The position numbers and the translations under genes were made by a program. Below, piece after piece: positions 1-11,046 of a stretch of DNA of 64,000 nt. The notes under the pieces are model-generated. The model was not told the origin of the DNA and ran no database searches. It worked only from the letters and a program-made list of their open reading frames with translations. The stretch is taken from assembly GCF_011806455.1 (NCBI RefSeq), contig NZ_JAATOT010000005.1, forward strand, positions 62,001 through 126,000. The letters are read 5' to 3'. Source of the DNA: Celeribacter sp. HF31 (lineage in GTDB: Bacteria > Pseudomonadota > Alphaproteobacteria > Rhodobacterales > Rhodobacteraceae). Position 1 is the first letter of the stretch; each line of letters starts with the position of its first letter.

Positions 1-59
1 CTCAGTTTCGGCGCTTTTGGCGCAGATAGATGAAGCTGTTATCGGAGGGATGTAATGTG

Positions 60-275
60 ATGGACGCGATGAAAATCTCTTGGCGCAAGTTTCGGACCGC
101 AGAGGACGGCGCGGTGACGGTGGATTGGGTCGTGCTCACCTCTGCCGCTGTGGGTCTTTGTATCGCATTGCTGAATGTGATTTGGGGCGGCGCCTATTCC
201 ATGACGACGAATGTGACCACGGAAATCGAAAACCTCGATGTCGAGCGTTACATCAGCGGCATGGATGGCGGCTGA
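60..275 (+). CDS. Flp/TadE-like small membrane protein
   Basis: A 71-residue protein whose N-terminal part is basic and is followed by one hydrophobic segment (about residues 20-42, with GAVTVDWVVLT at its start). This resembles class III Flp pilins and the N-terminal anchors of TadE-like proteins, so a role in a Tad-type pilus or as a small membrane protein is plausible but unproven. An upstream in-frame ATG at 30 exists, but GGAGG at 44-48 points to the GTG at 57 or the ATG at 60 as the real start. No pilus assembly gene lies nearby in the window; the left neighbour is cut off. Confidence 0.65.
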   Translation: MDAMKISWRKFRTAEDGAVTVDWVVLTSAAVGLCIALLNVIWGGAYSMTTNVTTEIENLDVERYISGMDGG

Positions 276-308
276 AACACCCCTCTTTTTCTGATCTCTC
301 AAGACCAG

Positions 309-1052
309 TCACCGGCGTCTGCGGACGACCGGAACCGAGCTTTCTGTAAAGCGATAGCGGGCTTCGGCATGGCTCGGATGACCGCGCGTGCGTGACCAAA
401 ATGCCGTGCCACCCAGCCGTGTCCACATCGGGTAGGTGACGACCACTCCGGCGATGAAGCCGCCGATATGCGCCAGATGCGCGACGCCACCTGCGCCGGT
501 CGATCCCATTTCCGCGAAAATCTGCAAGCCGAACCAAAGCCCCAGCATGATCCAGGCGGGCATCGGGAAGACTTTGAAAAAGATGATGAAAATGAACAGG
601 ACATCGACGCGCGCCTTGGGGAACAACAAAAGGTAGCCGCCCATGACGCCTGCGATCGCGCCCGAAGCACCCACCATGGGCACGCGCGAGCCGGGATCGG
701 CCAGATATTGCGCGAGACCCGCCGCGATGCCGCAGATCAGGTAGAACCCGAGATAGCGCAGATGTCCCATCTCATCTTCGAGATTGTCGCCAAAAATCCA
801 CAAAAACAACATGTTACCCGCGATATGCAGGATGCCGCCATGCATGAACATGGAGGTGAAAAACGTATAATAGCCGTCGCCATGGCTGATCCGCGCGGGC
901 AAGAGCGCCCAGTCCGAATAGATCTGCAACAGCGCGCGCTCGTGGCCGTAGCTGGGCAGCATGGCCATGAACACCGCGATGTTCACCGCGATCAACGCAT
1001 AGGTGACAAAAGCGGGGCGGCGGGACGGGTTATGATCGCGGATCGGGAACAT
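309..1052 (-). CDS. Rhomboid-family intramembrane serine protease
   Basis: A 247-residue polytopic membrane protein that should cleave transmembrane substrates within the bilayer. The catalytic serine lies in GASG (Ser130), the catalytic histidine in AHIGGF (His195), and the HGG-H-N segment (His71, His76, Asn80) supplies the oxyanion side. About six hydrophobic helices are visible, with a basic Arg-rich C-terminal tail. The length fits bacterial rhomboids. It is convergent with the small Flp-like gene and divergent from the glycosyl hydrolase, so it appears monocistronic. No strong ribosome binding site is seen before the ATG. The substrate is unknown. Confidence 0.9.
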   Translation of the reverse strand: MFPIRDHNPSRRPAFVTYALIAVNIAVFMAMLPSYGHERALLQIYSDWALLPARISHGDGYYTFFTSMFMHGGILHIAGNMLFLWIFGDNLEDEMGHLRYLGFYLICGIAAGLAQYLADPGSRVPMVGASGAIAGVMGGYLLLFPKARVDVLFIFIIFFKVFPMPAWIMLGLWFGLQIFAEMGSTGAGGVAHLAHIGGFIAGVVVTYPMWTRLGGTAFWSRTRGHPSHAEARYRFTESSVPVVRRRR

Positions 1053-1267
1053 ATCGCCAATGTGGGCGTCTGTGGCGAGAGGTCAAGTGAAACTCTATGC
1101 CGCATCTGCAAAGGCACGGCAAGGTGATGTTTTTCGAGTTCGGCAAACGCCCGCCCGCTTTGCCGCGCATCAAGGCAAGATCGCGCCAAATGTCCGCGCA
1201 TTGCCACATTTTCGCCGCACTGAGGACGCTGGCCCTTTATAGCCTTGCAAAAAACGACGAGGCTTCG

Positions 1268-2107
1268 ATGCGCAATCTCTTCATATTGGCGGCTCTTGTG
1301 CTCATGCCCACAGGTGTTTTCGCGGATAAGGCCGGGGTCGGTGCTTGGGAAAACTCCAGCAATTCCATGTTGCGCTGGATCGAAGAGGCGCCTGCGCTCG
1401 ACTGGTATTACACGTGGCGCCCGACGCAGATGTGGACACAAAGCCGGTCGCGGCGCTCGGTCGAATTCGTGCCGATGATCCGCGACGCCTCTGATGTGAC
1501 CAAGAAAATCGTCTCCGACCTGCCGGTGCGGGCGCTCTTGGCCTTCAATGAACCGGATTCGCGCAAAAGCGAGGGCAGCAATCTCTCCGTCGAACAGGCT
1601 GTCGCGCTGTGGCCGAAACTCGAAGCCCGCGGTCTGCGCCTTGGTAGCCCGGCGGTGACCCAAGGCCAGACGCTCGGGAAATCCTCGTGGCAGGGGCGGT
1701 TCATGGCCCAGGCCGAGGCCAAAGGCCTGCGCGTCGATTTCATGGCGGTGCATTACTATTCGACCAATGGCAATGTGAAAGACTTTGAAAACTGGCTGCG
1801 CAGGGTGCACGCCGAATACAAACGCCCGATCTGGGTCACGGAATTTGCCTTTATCGATTGGCAAAACGTGCGTGGGGTCAGTTACGCCCAAAACGCCGCC
1901 TTTGCTGAATCCGCGATTTTGATGATGGAACGTCTGCCCTTCGTCGAGCGCCACGCCTGGTTCGCGGCCAATCCTTATCCTTATGGTGGGGCCAAACCGC
2001 AGATCAATTTGGTCTCCAACACCTTACAGCCGACCCCCGTCGGCGTGGCCTTTGACCGCACGCTGAGCCGCCTAGGTGCGCGGCGCGTGGCGCAGAACAG
2101 CGAGTGA
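1268..2107 (+). CDS. Secreted Asl1-like glycosyl hydrolase
   Basis: 279 residues from the chosen ATG, which begins a clear signal peptide (residues 1-19, MRNLFILAALVLMPTGVFA). An in-frame ATG at 1097 would put 57 unrelated residues in front and is unlikely. The mature part resembles the Asl1/Glyco_hydro_cc catalytic core: FNEPD (Glu95) and WVTEFAF (Glu192) match the two acids of a clan A type barrel, with aromatic-rich strands between. It probably hydrolyses a beta-glucan-like polysaccharide outside the cytoplasm. It stands alone before the tRNA gene. Family assignment is from motifs only and the substrate is unknown. Confidence 0.75.
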   Translation: MRNLFILAALVLMPTGVFADKAGVGAWENSSNSMLRWIEEAPALDWYYTWRPTQMWTQSRSRRSVEFVPMIRDASDVTKKIVSDLPVRALLAFNEPDSRKSEGSNLSVEQAVALWPKLEARGLRLGSPAVTQGQTLGKSSWQGRFMAQAEAKGLRVDFMAVHYYSTNGNVKDFENWLRRVHAEYKRPIWVTEFAFIDWQNVRGVSYAQNAAFAESAILMMERLPFVERHAWFAANPYPYGGAKPQINLVSNTLQPTPVGVAFDRTLSRLGARRVAQNSE

Positions 2108-2218
2108 GCCCGACGCGGCAGTCTGGATGGAAATCGACTTGTAACCCGCGTGACATCCTGTAACTGTCTGCTCCGACATGTTTCCTGCTGCGTCCTGGGC
2201 GCATCGGATGAGAAACAG

Positions 2219-2306
<88 letters not shown>

Positions 2307-2363
2307 AAGGCTCTCAGAGAAGATAGCGAATGTCTAAAAATATGCCGCAGCCGGTGGTCGGCC

Positions 2364-3275
2364 TCACCGGTGGCGGAGCTTGAATTCCGCCTTGCTGAGG
2401 GCCGCCAGCCACCAGTGCCGTTTCACATCCTTATAGACAAAGGGTCGGCGCACTTTCGGGTCAACGGTGCTCAGGAAATCTTCTGCGATGGGCCAGATTG
2501 ACAGATCGCGCGTTGTCAGGCGCTGACATGCGTCGGGCGTCATCGGAACAAAGCGTTTCGGCTCGGTGCCGACAACTCGACGGGCCAGCCGGGCGGCGAG
2601 GGTTTGTTGCCTGTGGCGATAGACCGGCACTTCGGGGACATGAAACACGAAGGGCGCGGCAAGATGCGGCATGGAGGAAAACGTCCGGCGCGCTTGCAGG
2701 ACATTTCCATGCTCTGAGGGCTGCATTTGCCACTGCGCCGCGCGCAGGCGGTCCACATGCCAAAGCGAAATGTCGAAATAGGCGATCCGCTCCGCGTACC
2801 CCGTCTGGTCGGGAGAGAACGGCGTGTCATAGAGCCGGTCCGGGCTTGGCGCGAGCAGACGTTTGTAGCGCTTTATCCGGGCGCCGCGCAGGAAGGTCAC
2901 GGCGAGAAACGCGCGGCTCTGATCGGCGGCAAAAGCGGCGTCGATGGCGTCAAGATCGCTTTGATCCAGCGGGCGCACCACCTGCGTGTCGTCTTGCAGC
3001 ATGAGCAGATAGGGCCGCTCTGCCGTGTCCAGCGCGTGTTGCATATTCGGATAGAGGCCGCCGTGACGGCTGTCGCCGCTGTCCGTCGTGGGCTGGACGA
3101 GCATTTCGGGCGGCAGGGTCTTGAGAAAGGCGACGAGCTCCGGGTCGTCTGAATTGTCGTCGAAAACCCGGATGCGCGCCCCTGGCAGGTTTTGCTGCGC
3201 AGAGGCGAGGCAGTTTTTCAGATAGGCCGGACGATTGTAGGAAAAAATCGCCACATCCATGTCGTCAAACGTCAT
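2364..3275 (-). CDS. Family 2-like glycosyltransferase
   Basis: 303 residues from the ATG preceded by AAAGGA; a longer in-frame extension upstream is not supported. The N-terminus (DVAIFSYNRPAYLKNCLAS) has the typical GT-A fold opening, followed by RVFDDNSDD and, near residue 95, LMLQDDTQ, which can act as the DxD metal and nucleotide-sugar site. The C-terminal half is basic and aromatic. It should transfer a sugar to an unknown acceptor such as a surface glycan. It lies downstream of metG with 40 bases between and may be cotranscribed with it. Acceptor and sugar are not predictable. Confidence 0.78.
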   Translation of the reverse strand: MTFDDMDVAIFSYNRPAYLKNCLASAQQNLPGARIRVFDDNSDDPELVAFLKTLPPEMLVQPTTDSGDSRHGGLYPNMQHALDTAERPYLLMLQDDTQVVRPLDQSDLDAIDAAFAADQSRAFLAVTFLRGARIKRYKRLLAPSPDRLYDTPFSPDQTGYAERIAYFDISLWHVDRLRAAQWQMQPSEHGNVLQARRTFSSMPHLAAPFVFHVPEVPVYRHRQQTLAARLARRVVGTEPKRFVPMTPDACQRLTTRDLSIWPIAEDFLSTVDPKVRRPFVYKDVKRHWWLAALSKAEFKLRHR

Positions 3276-3315
3276 CCGCTGTCCTTTCACATATCGAACA
3301 AACGGGCTTTCTCTG

Positions 3316-5034
3316 TCAGCTCCGGGTGCCAGCGAATTTCTCTTGCCAGTCTTCGCGCTGCTCGTCGGCGATCTTGGCGAACAGATTGTCCGGCACGGTG
3401 AAGCCATGGCCCGGTTTCAACGCGTCGAGTGCGCCCGCCACATCTTCCGGCCAATCGAGATCCGGCAGGGCCAGAGCGGTTTGCAGCTTGCCCGCCGTAT
3501 CCGGGATGAAGGGCGCGGAGAGGCGCGCGTAAAGACCGATCAGGTTGAGGCCCAGACGCACCTGCGCCGCCGCCTTCTCCGGGTCTTCCTTGAAGGTGGA
3601 CCACGGCGCCACGGATTGCAGGTACTCGTTGCCCGCGACCCAGATGGCACGCAGAGCATTGGCGCCCTTGCGCACGTCGATGGCGTCCATATGGCTTTGA
3701 TATTCGGCGACTTTTGCGGTCAAATCCGCGATGAGCGCCTGTTCCTGTTCGCCGTATTCGCCGCCTTCGGGCACGGCCTCGGAGAATTTCGAACGGCAGA
3801 ATTTGGTGATGCGGGAGACGAAGTTGCCCAACACGTCCGCGAGGTCTTTGTTCACGGATTGCTGGAAGTTTTCCCACGTGAACTCGGAATCTGAGCTTTC
3901 CGGGGCGTGCGACAGAAGCCACCAGCGCCAGTAGTCCGCCGGCAGGATCGAAAGCGCTTGATCCATGAAGACGCCACGCCCGCGCGAGGTGGAGAATTGC
4001 CCGCCGTCATAGTTCAGATAGTTGAAGCTCTTGATGTAATCGACCATCTTCCACGGCTCGCCCGCACCCAGCATGGTGACCGGGAAGGAGAGGGTGTGGA
4101 AGGGCACGTTGTCCTTGCCCATGAATTGCACATATCGAACATCGTCCGCGCCTTTGTCCGTGCGCCACCAACGCTCCCATGCTTCATCGTCCAGCCCCTG
4201 TTTTGCGGCCCATTCGGCGCCACAGGCGATGTATTCGATGGGGGCGTCGAACCAGACATAGAACACCTTGCCGTCCATGCCCTCCCAAGGCGCGCCCTCG
4301 AATTGTACCGGCACGCCCCAGCTCAGGTCCCGGGTGATGCCCCGGTCTTGCAACCCGTCGCCGTCGTTGAGCCATTTCTTGGCAATCGAGGTGGTCAAAA
4401 CCGGCCAGTCCGCCTTGCTGTCGATCCACGCGTTGAGCGCATCGCGCATGTTTGATTGCTTTAGGTAAAGATGTTTGGTGACGCGCTGTTCCAGATCGGT
4501 CGCGCCCGAGATCGTTGAATGCGGCTCGATGAGATCGGTCGGGTCGAGTTGTTTCGTGCAATTGTCGCACTGATCGCCCCGCGCGGAATCGTAACCGCAG
4601 TTCGGGCAGGTGCCCTCGATATAGCGGTCCGGCAGGAAGCGCCCGTCGGTTTCCGAATAAATCTGTGTCTCTTCCACGACTTCGATCAGACCGGCCTCGT
4701 AAAGCTTGGTCGCGAGGTGCTGGGTCAACGCATGGTTCGGCTGCGACGAGGAGCGCCCGAAATGGTCAAAGGACAGGCGGAACCCGGCGGCAATCTCGGC
4801 CTGAATGTCATGCAGCTCGGTGCAATATTCCGCGACCGGCTTGCCCGCCTTTTGCGCCGCAATCTCGGCGGGGGTGCCATGTTCGTCGGTGGCGCAGAGA
4901 AACAAAACCTCATCGCCGCGCGCCCGACGGTAGCGGGCATAGAGATCGGCGGGCAACTGCGAGCCGACGAGATTGCCGAGGTGCTTGATGCCGTTGATAT
5001 AGGGCAGGGCGGAGGTGATGAGCGTGCGTGCCAT
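3316..5034 (-). CDS. metG: Methionine--tRNA ligase
   Basis: 572 residues, class I aminoacyl-tRNA synthetase that charges methionine to tRNA-Met. The HIGH-type motif is HLGN near residue 18 ([13 protein letters not shown]). A single zinc knuckle of the CPNC..CDNC type lies near residue 145-160. The KMSKS loop is FSTSRGRG (about residue 345), a variant in which the usual lysine is replaced. The C-terminal anticodon-binding helical domain is present; there is no C-terminal EMAP/Trbp111 domain, as in other alphaproteobacterial forms of this length. The start [15 protein letters not shown] is standard for the family. Confidence 0.97.
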   Translation of the reverse strand: MARTLITSALPYINGIKHLGNLVGSQLPADLYARYRRARGDEVLFLCATDEHGTPAEIAAQKAGKPVAEYCTELHDIQAEIAAGFRLSFDHFGRSSSQPNHALTQHLATKLYEAGLIEVVEETQIYSETDGRFLPDRYIEGTCPNCGYDSARGDQCDNCTKQLDPTDLIEPHSTISGATDLEQRVTKHLYLKQSNMRDALNAWIDSKADWPVLTTSIAKKWLNDGDGLQDRGITRDLSWGVPVQFEGAPWEGMDGKVFYVWFDAPIEYIACGAEWAAKQGLDDEAWERWWRTDKGADDVRYVQFMGKDNVPFHTLSFPVTMLGAGEPWKMVDYIKSFNYLNYDGGQFSTSRGRGVFMDQALSILPADYWRWWLLSHAPESSDSEFTWENFQQSVNKDLADVLGNFVSRITKFCRSKFSEAVPEGGEYGEQEQALIADLTAKVAEYQSHMDAIDVRKGANALRAIWVAGNEYLQSVAPWSTFKEDPEKAAAQVRLGLNLIGLYARLSAPFIPDTAGKLQTALALPDLDWPEDVAGALDALKPGHGFTVPDNLFAKIADEQREDWQEKFAGTRS

Positions 5035-5226
5035 GAGGAGAGTGGTCCGGTCGATTGCATATGTCTTGAGGCTTTCCTATCGCGCTTATGGGCAAAGGGC
5101 CAGAGGGCATAGGGTTTCCTGACCGACTGAGGCCCCGGCTGTGCGGAAAAACCTGTGCCATCGGGGTTGCTCTACGGCGCGGCAAAGCTAATTTAGGCGC
5201 AACTCACAAAGAGACAGGATCCTTTC

Positions 5227-6267
5227 ATGAAAATGCGCAAAATTGGTCGCAGTGACCTCTTGGTGTCTGAGATTTGCCTCGGCTCCATGACCTGGGGCAG
5301 CCAAAACACCGAAGCCGAAGGTCACGCCCAAATCGATCGCGCCAAAGAGGTTGGCGTCAATTTCATCGACACCGCCGAAATGTACCCGGTGAACCCGGTG
5401 CGCAAAGAGACGGCGGGCGATACCGAAGAGATCATCGGACAATATTTCGCGGCACGTGGCGGGCGCGAGGATTGGGTGATCGCGTCGAAAATCGCGGGGC
5501 CGGGGAACATCAACGAAGAGGGCATTCTGGCCTCGAACCTTGAGGCGCGGCTGGACGCGAGTCTCAAGCGGTTGAAGACCGATTATGTCGATCTTTTTCA
5601 ATTCCATTGGCCCAATCGTGGCTCCTATGCCTTCCGCCAGAACTGGCATTTCAACCCGGCGAAACAGCCCTCGAAGGCCGAGATCGAGGACAACATGCGC
5701 GGCGTGCTCGACGAGATGGCGCGGTTGCAAAAGGCAGGCAAGGTGCGCGAATTCGGCACCTCGAACGAAAGCGCCTGGGGTATGGCCATGTGGCTCAAGC
5801 TGGCCGATGAGATGGGCGCACCGCGGATGCAGTCGATCCAGAATGAATATTCCATGATGTGCCGTCTCTATGACACCGATCTGGCGGAGCTGGCGGTGCA
5901 TGAGGATGTCACGCTTTTGGCCTATTCGCCGCTTGCCGCCGGGCTTTTGACCGGCAAATACGAGGGCGGCACGGTGGTGCCGAAAGGCTCGCGCCTGGAC
6001 CTCAACGGCGATCTCGGGGGGCGCGTCGCCGAACGCACATGGCCCGCCGAACGGGCCTATGTGGCGCTGGCGGCGCAGAATGGGGTCGATCCGACGACGA
6101 TGGCGGTGGCCTGGACGCTGACGCGACCCTTTGACTGTATGCCGATCATCGGCGCGACATCTGTCGATCAGTTGGAAAAATCTCTCGACGCCCGCGATGT
6201 GACCTTGTCCGAAGATCTGTTGAAAGAGATCGAAAAGCTGCACAAACTGCATGCGATGCCGTTCTGA
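5227..6267 (+). CDS. Aldo/keto reductase, Tas-like
   Basis: 346 residues, NADP(H)-dependent TIM-barrel oxidoreductase of the Tas/YajO group. The catalytic tetrad can be placed as Asp in FIDTAEMYP, Tyr of the same motif, Lys in VIASKIAG and His in FQFHWPN. The C-terminal cofactor-binding segment (PIIGATSVDQLEKSL) is present. It reduces carbonyl substrates that cannot be specified from sequence. Its stop is followed within 10-13 bases by the small lipoprotein gene, so the two and the following lipocalin gene may form an operon. Confidence 0.92.
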   Translation: MKMRKIGRSDLLVSEICLGSMTWGSQNTEAEGHAQIDRAKEVGVNFIDTAEMYPVNPVRKETAGDTEEIIGQYFAARGGREDWVIASKIAGPGNINEEGILASNLEARLDASLKRLKTDYVDLFQFHWPNRGSYAFRQNWHFNPAKQPSKAEIEDNMRGVLDEMARLQKAGKVREFGTSNESAWGMAMWLKLADEMGAPRMQSIQNEYSMMCRLYDTDLAELAVHEDVTLLAYSPLAAGLLTGKYEGGTVVPKGSRLDLNGDLGGRVAERTWPAERAYVALAAQNGVDPTTMAVAWTLTRPFDCMPIIGATSVDQLEKSLDARDVTLSEDLLKEIEKLHKLHAMPF

Positions 6268-6276
6268 GGAGCTTTC

Positions 6277-6633
6277 GTGATGCGCCGAGTTTTGTGTGGC
6301 CTTTTGGTCTGTGTGAGCCTTGCGGCCTGTCAGGGCGAGGAAACTGAGACCTCTCCCGGCTATGGGCTTGAGGGCTTCGATCCGACTGCGGTCGAAACCC
6401 AGAAGACGGCTTGCGAAGCGCGAGGAGGCACGTTTCAGCCCGGCGGGCTTGGCGGCTTCATGACCTGTTTCGAGACGCCGAAAGATGCGGGGCAAAGGTG
6501 CACCAAGTCGACGGATTGCTCGACGGGGGCCTGTCTTGCCCGCTCGCAAAGCTGTGCGCCGATCTCGCCGCTTTTCGGATGTAACGAGATGCTGGACGCC
6601 GAAGGGCGTCGGGTGAGCCTATGCGTGGATTGA
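6277..6633 (+). CDS. Small cysteine-rich lipoprotein, unknown function
   Basis: 118 residues starting GTG-ATG (6277 or 6280) after GAGGA at 6266-6270. The N-terminus has a type II signal peptide ending in the lipobox LAAC. The mature part holds eight or more cysteines (CEARGG, MTCFE, QRCTKSTDCSTGACLARSQSCAP, FGCNE, LCVD), spaced like the disulfide-rich repeats of extracellular proteins. I recognise no enzyme family. The last 13 bases overlap the start of the lipocalin gene, which suggests translational coupling and a shared place in the envelope. Confidence 0.75.
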   Translation: MMRRVLCGLLVCVSLAACQGEETETSPGYGLEGFDPTAVETQKTACEARGGTFQPGGLGGFMTCFETPKDAGQRCTKSTDCSTGACLARSQSCAPISPLFGCNEMLDAEGRRVSLCVD

Positions 6634-7121
6634 TCGCGGCTTTGTCTTTGGCCCTCGTGTCGGGCTGCATGGCGCCAGAGGCCTCGGGGCCTGTCACGCG
6701 CGATGCGGGGGCCTCGATGTCCTCTATCGCGGCGCTCGATCCGGTGCGGTTTTCCGGGCGCTGGTATGAGGTTGCGGCCTTCGTGCCGGAGGGCAAATCC
6801 TGTGTCATCGGGGCGGTGACCTTTACCGCGCAGAAATCTGGCGACCTGATGGTGACCGAAGGCCCCTGTGCCGATGGCCAACCCAAGAGCGGCTTGGCGC
6901 GCAAAGTGGGGCCGGGGCGCTATGCCTTCAAAGGTGACGAGATCTGGGTGCTTTGGGTCGATGCGGAATACCACACGGCGGTGATCGGCTCCCCGTCCGG
7001 CCCTGCGCATGTGTTGTCGCGGGACCTGAGCCTGCCGCCGGATCGCAAACTGGCGGTCGAGGGTATCCTTGAGTGGAATGGCTATGACGTTGGGCTCTTG
7101 CGTCCGGCGCGGCGTCGCTAA
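6621..7121 (+). CDS. Lipocalin-family lipoprotein
   Basis: 166 residues with a lipoprotein signal (LALVSGC) and the first lipocalin structurally conserved region (FSGRWYEVAAF, about residues 44-54). The rest fits a compact Blc-type beta-barrel, shorter than usual, with two cysteines (SCVIG, GPCAD) that could form a disulfide. It probably binds a small hydrophobic ligand at the outer or inner membrane. It overlaps the preceding Cys-rich lipoprotein by 13 bases. Ligand unknown. Confidence 0.82.
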   Translation: MRGLIAALSLALVSGCMAPEASGPVTRDAGASMSSIAALDPVRFSGRWYEVAAFVPEGKSCVIGAVTFTAQKSGDLMVTEGPCADGQPKSGLARKVGPGRYAFKGDEIWVLWVDAEYHTAVIGSPSGPAHVLSRDLSLPPDRKLAVEGILEWNGYDVGLLRPARRR

Positions 7122-7198
7122 ACGCCGGGTAAGCCCATAAGATATGAGCGGAAATCCCCTCTTCACGAATGCTGATGGGGGGATGCATAAATTTTGAC

Positions 7199-7223
7199 TA
7201 GGCGGTTTGAAAAATCCCGCCTA
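7199..7223. promoter_or_regulatory. Inverted repeat before the MATE gene
   Basis: TAGGCGG (7199-7205) and CCGCCTA (7217-7223) form a perfect 7-bp dyad with an 11-base spacer, ending 11 bases before the MATE transporter start. TTGACT at 7194-7199 could be a -35 element. The position fits an operator, but no local regulator is linked to it. Confidence 0.4.
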
Positions 7224-7234
7224 TAGGCCGTGCC

Positions 7235-8593
7235 ATGACGATGGAACGCACATATCTTGAGCACGCCAAACAGGTTCTCGTGCTGGGGCTGCCTTTGGCG
7301 GGCAGTCAGATCGCGCAATTCGCGGTCCATATGACCGATGTGATCATGATGGGCTGGTACGGGCTCGATGAGCTGGCCGCCCTCGTTCTGGCCTCCGGAT
7401 TCTGGTTCATCCTCTTTATTCTACTGGCGGGCTTTGCCTTTGCGGTGATGCCTCTGGTCGCCACCGCCTCAGGGCAGGGCGACAGCACAACGGTGCGCCG
7501 TGCGACGCGGATGGCGATTTGGCTGTCGGTGATGGCCGCCGTGCTGATCTATCCGATCTTTGGCTTTTCAGACGACATTCTCGTGGCGCTTGGCCAACAG
7601 CCGCATATCGCCGCCCAGGCACGTCCCTATCTGGCCGTCGCCGGGATCGAGATGATCCCCGCGTTGATCGTCGCCGTCTTCCGAAGCTATTTCTCCGCGC
7701 TCGAACGCACCCGCGTGGTGCTTTTCGCGGTGATCGGCGCGGTGGTCCTGAACGCGGGTCTGAACTACCTGCTGATTTTCGGCAATTTCGGGGCGCCGGA
7801 GCTGGGCGTTCTCGGATCGGCCATTGCGTCGCTGATTGTCAGTTCCGTCATGCTTGGGGTGCTTGCGCTCTACGCTGTCCGCGCCACGCCGGAGAACGAT
7901 CTGTTCCGCAATCCGTTCAAGCCCGATTGGGCGATGTTCGCCACCGTGTTCAAAATGGGGGTGCCGATTGGCATCACATCTTTGGCCGAAGTGGGCCTGT
8001 TCAATGCCGCAGCGCTCATGATGGGCTGGATCGGCACGGCGACACTCGCGGCCCACGGGATCGCGCTTCAACTGGCGGCGATTGCCTTCATGACCCAGAT
8101 CGGTCTGTCACAAGCGGCCACGATCCGGGTGGGCAATGCCCTGGGGCGGGGCGATGAGGCGGATCTGCGCAAGGGGGCGTTCGTCGCCGTCGCCCTGTCT
8201 GTCGGCATGGCTGCGATATCCTCGACCATCTTTCTGCTGTTCTCCGAACCGCTGCTTGGCCTGTTCATTGCCCCCGACGAGCCGGCGCGCGATCAGGTGA
8301 TCGCCATTGGGGTGACGCTCATGATGTTCGCGGCGCTGATGCAATTTTCCGATGGCGGGCAGGTGATGTCCCTGTCCCTGCTGCGCGGGCTGCATGACAC
8401 CGGCGTTCCGATGTGGCTTGCGGCTGTCAGCTATTGGATCCTTGGCCTTCCCGCCTCCTACTTGTTCGGCTTTGTGCTCGACTGGGGGGCGACCGGGGTG
8501 TGGATGGGATTTGTTTTCGGGCTCACCACCGCCTGGGTGACGATGAGCTATCGGTTCTGGGCAAAGAAATCCCATATTTCGCGGGCGCGCTGA
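7235..8593 (+). CDS. MATE family efflux transporter
   Basis: 452 residues with about twelve hydrophobic helices in two related halves, characteristic of the MATE/NorM family that exports cationic drugs or metabolites in exchange for Na+ or H+. The family opening (LGLPLAGSQIAQFAVHMTDVIMMGWYG) and the second-half counterpart (MGVPIGITSLAEVGLFNAAALMMGWIG) are clear. A second in-frame ATG at 7241 could be the start. It is convergent with the 134-residue hypothetical gene, with only four bases between the stops. Substrate unknown. Confidence 0.93.
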   Translation: MTMERTYLEHAKQVLVLGLPLAGSQIAQFAVHMTDVIMMGWYGLDELAALVLASGFWFILFILLAGFAFAVMPLVATASGQGDSTTVRRATRMAIWLSVMAAVLIYPIFGFSDDILVALGQQPHIAAQARPYLAVAGIEMIPALIVAVFRSYFSALERTRVVLFAVIGAVVLNAGLNYLLIFGNFGAPELGVLGSAIASLIVSSVMLGVLALYAVRATPENDLFRNPFKPDWAMFATVFKMGVPIGITSLAEVGLFNAAALMMGWIGTATLAAHGIALQLAAIAFMTQIGLSQAATIRVGNALGRGDEADLRKGAFVAVALSVGMAAISSTIFLLFSEPLLGLFIAPDEPARDQVIAIGVTLMMFAALMQFSDGGQVMSLSLLRGLHDTGVPMWLAAVSYWILGLPASYLFGFVLDWGATGVWMGFVFGLTTAWVTMSYRFWAKKSHISRAR

Positions 8594-8597
8594 GGTC

Positions 8598-8998
8598 TCA
8601 GTCCTTCCCCAGCAAACGGTCGGCTTTCTTGCGCACAAGAACGGTGCGCAGGTCGTGCATCGCCAGCAAAAGCGCGTCTGTGACATTGTCCAGCTGCTCG
8701 TCCGTGGCCCGCGTCTGCGCCCAATGCGTCGTCAGGTTCAGGTAATCCACAGCGCGGTGGATGTCGTCGATGTCGCGCTGGGCGAGCAAAGCCACGCGTT
8801 CGGCCATCCAGTCTTCGATGACTTTCAAATCTCCGGGCGTCAACTCGCGCCCGCCATGCGGTTTGATGTCCCCGTTTTTGACGTTCACCACCGCGATTTG
8901 ATCCATCTCGATCCGACGCTGCCGGTTTTCCGTGTCCACGCGGAACACGAAGGCGCCGTTCTCACGGACACGGAAGTAATATTCGGGAAGATCGACGC

Positions 8999-9002
<4 letters not shown>
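8598..9002 (-). CDS. Conserved hypothetical protein
   Basis: 134 residues, soluble, no signal peptide, charged and predicted largely alpha-helical after an N-terminal beta-like part (EYYFRVRENGAFVFRVD). I do not recognise the family. Its ATG overlaps the stop of the upstream VOC gene as ATGA (8999-9002), and that gene overlaps the aminotransferase in the same way, so the three are likely translationally coupled. No catalytic motif is visible. Confidence 0.75.
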
Positions 9003-10590
<1,588 letters not shown>

Positions 10591-10705
10591 TTAGATCGTC
10601 GTAGTGATAACGTCAAAAACCGTCCCGCGCCAAGACGTCCCTTGCGATAATCGGGCGATGGGTGCAAAAAGCCCCTTGATCCCCCATGATCCGAAGGAGC
10701 CCGCC

Positions 10706-10984
10706 ATGACCGAGACCATCGACATTCGCCGCAAGCGTCTGAAAATCCGTGCCTGGCGGCGTGGGATCAAGGAAATGGATCTGTTGATTGGCGGCTATGC
10801 CGATGCGCATCTCGCCTCGATGGATGAGGCGCAGCTCGATGAGTTCGAACAGCTGATGGATGAGCACGATCAGGATCTCTTGTCCTATGCGACGGGGCTG
10901 AAACCCGTTCCGACGCATTTGAAGCCGATGCTCGACAAGCTGATCGCCGATGCGGATCACGCGTCCTGGGGCGTGAAGGGCTGA
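10706..10984 (+). CDS. sdhE: FAD assembly factor SdhE (DUF339)
   Basis: 92 residues from the ATG preceded by AAGGAG at 10694-10699. The SdhE/SDHAF2 signature RGxxE is Arg19-Gly-Ile-Lys-Glu23 in WRRGIKEMDLL, followed by the helical core with YAD, LDEFEQLMDEHDQDLLSY. This family promotes covalent flavinylation of succinate dehydrogenase (and fumarate reductase) flavoprotein. No sdh genes are within the window. It is divergent from aspC. Confidence 0.93.
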   Translation: MTETIDIRRKRLKIRAWRRGIKEMDLLIGGYADAHLASMDEAQLDEFEQLMDEHDQDLLSYATGLKPVPTHLKPMLDKLIADADHASWGVKG

Positions 10985-11046
10985 GACGCCTTTAAAGGTT
11001 ACCAAACCCTTGCCAAAGCGCGCGCTCTGGTCAGGCAATTTTTCGA

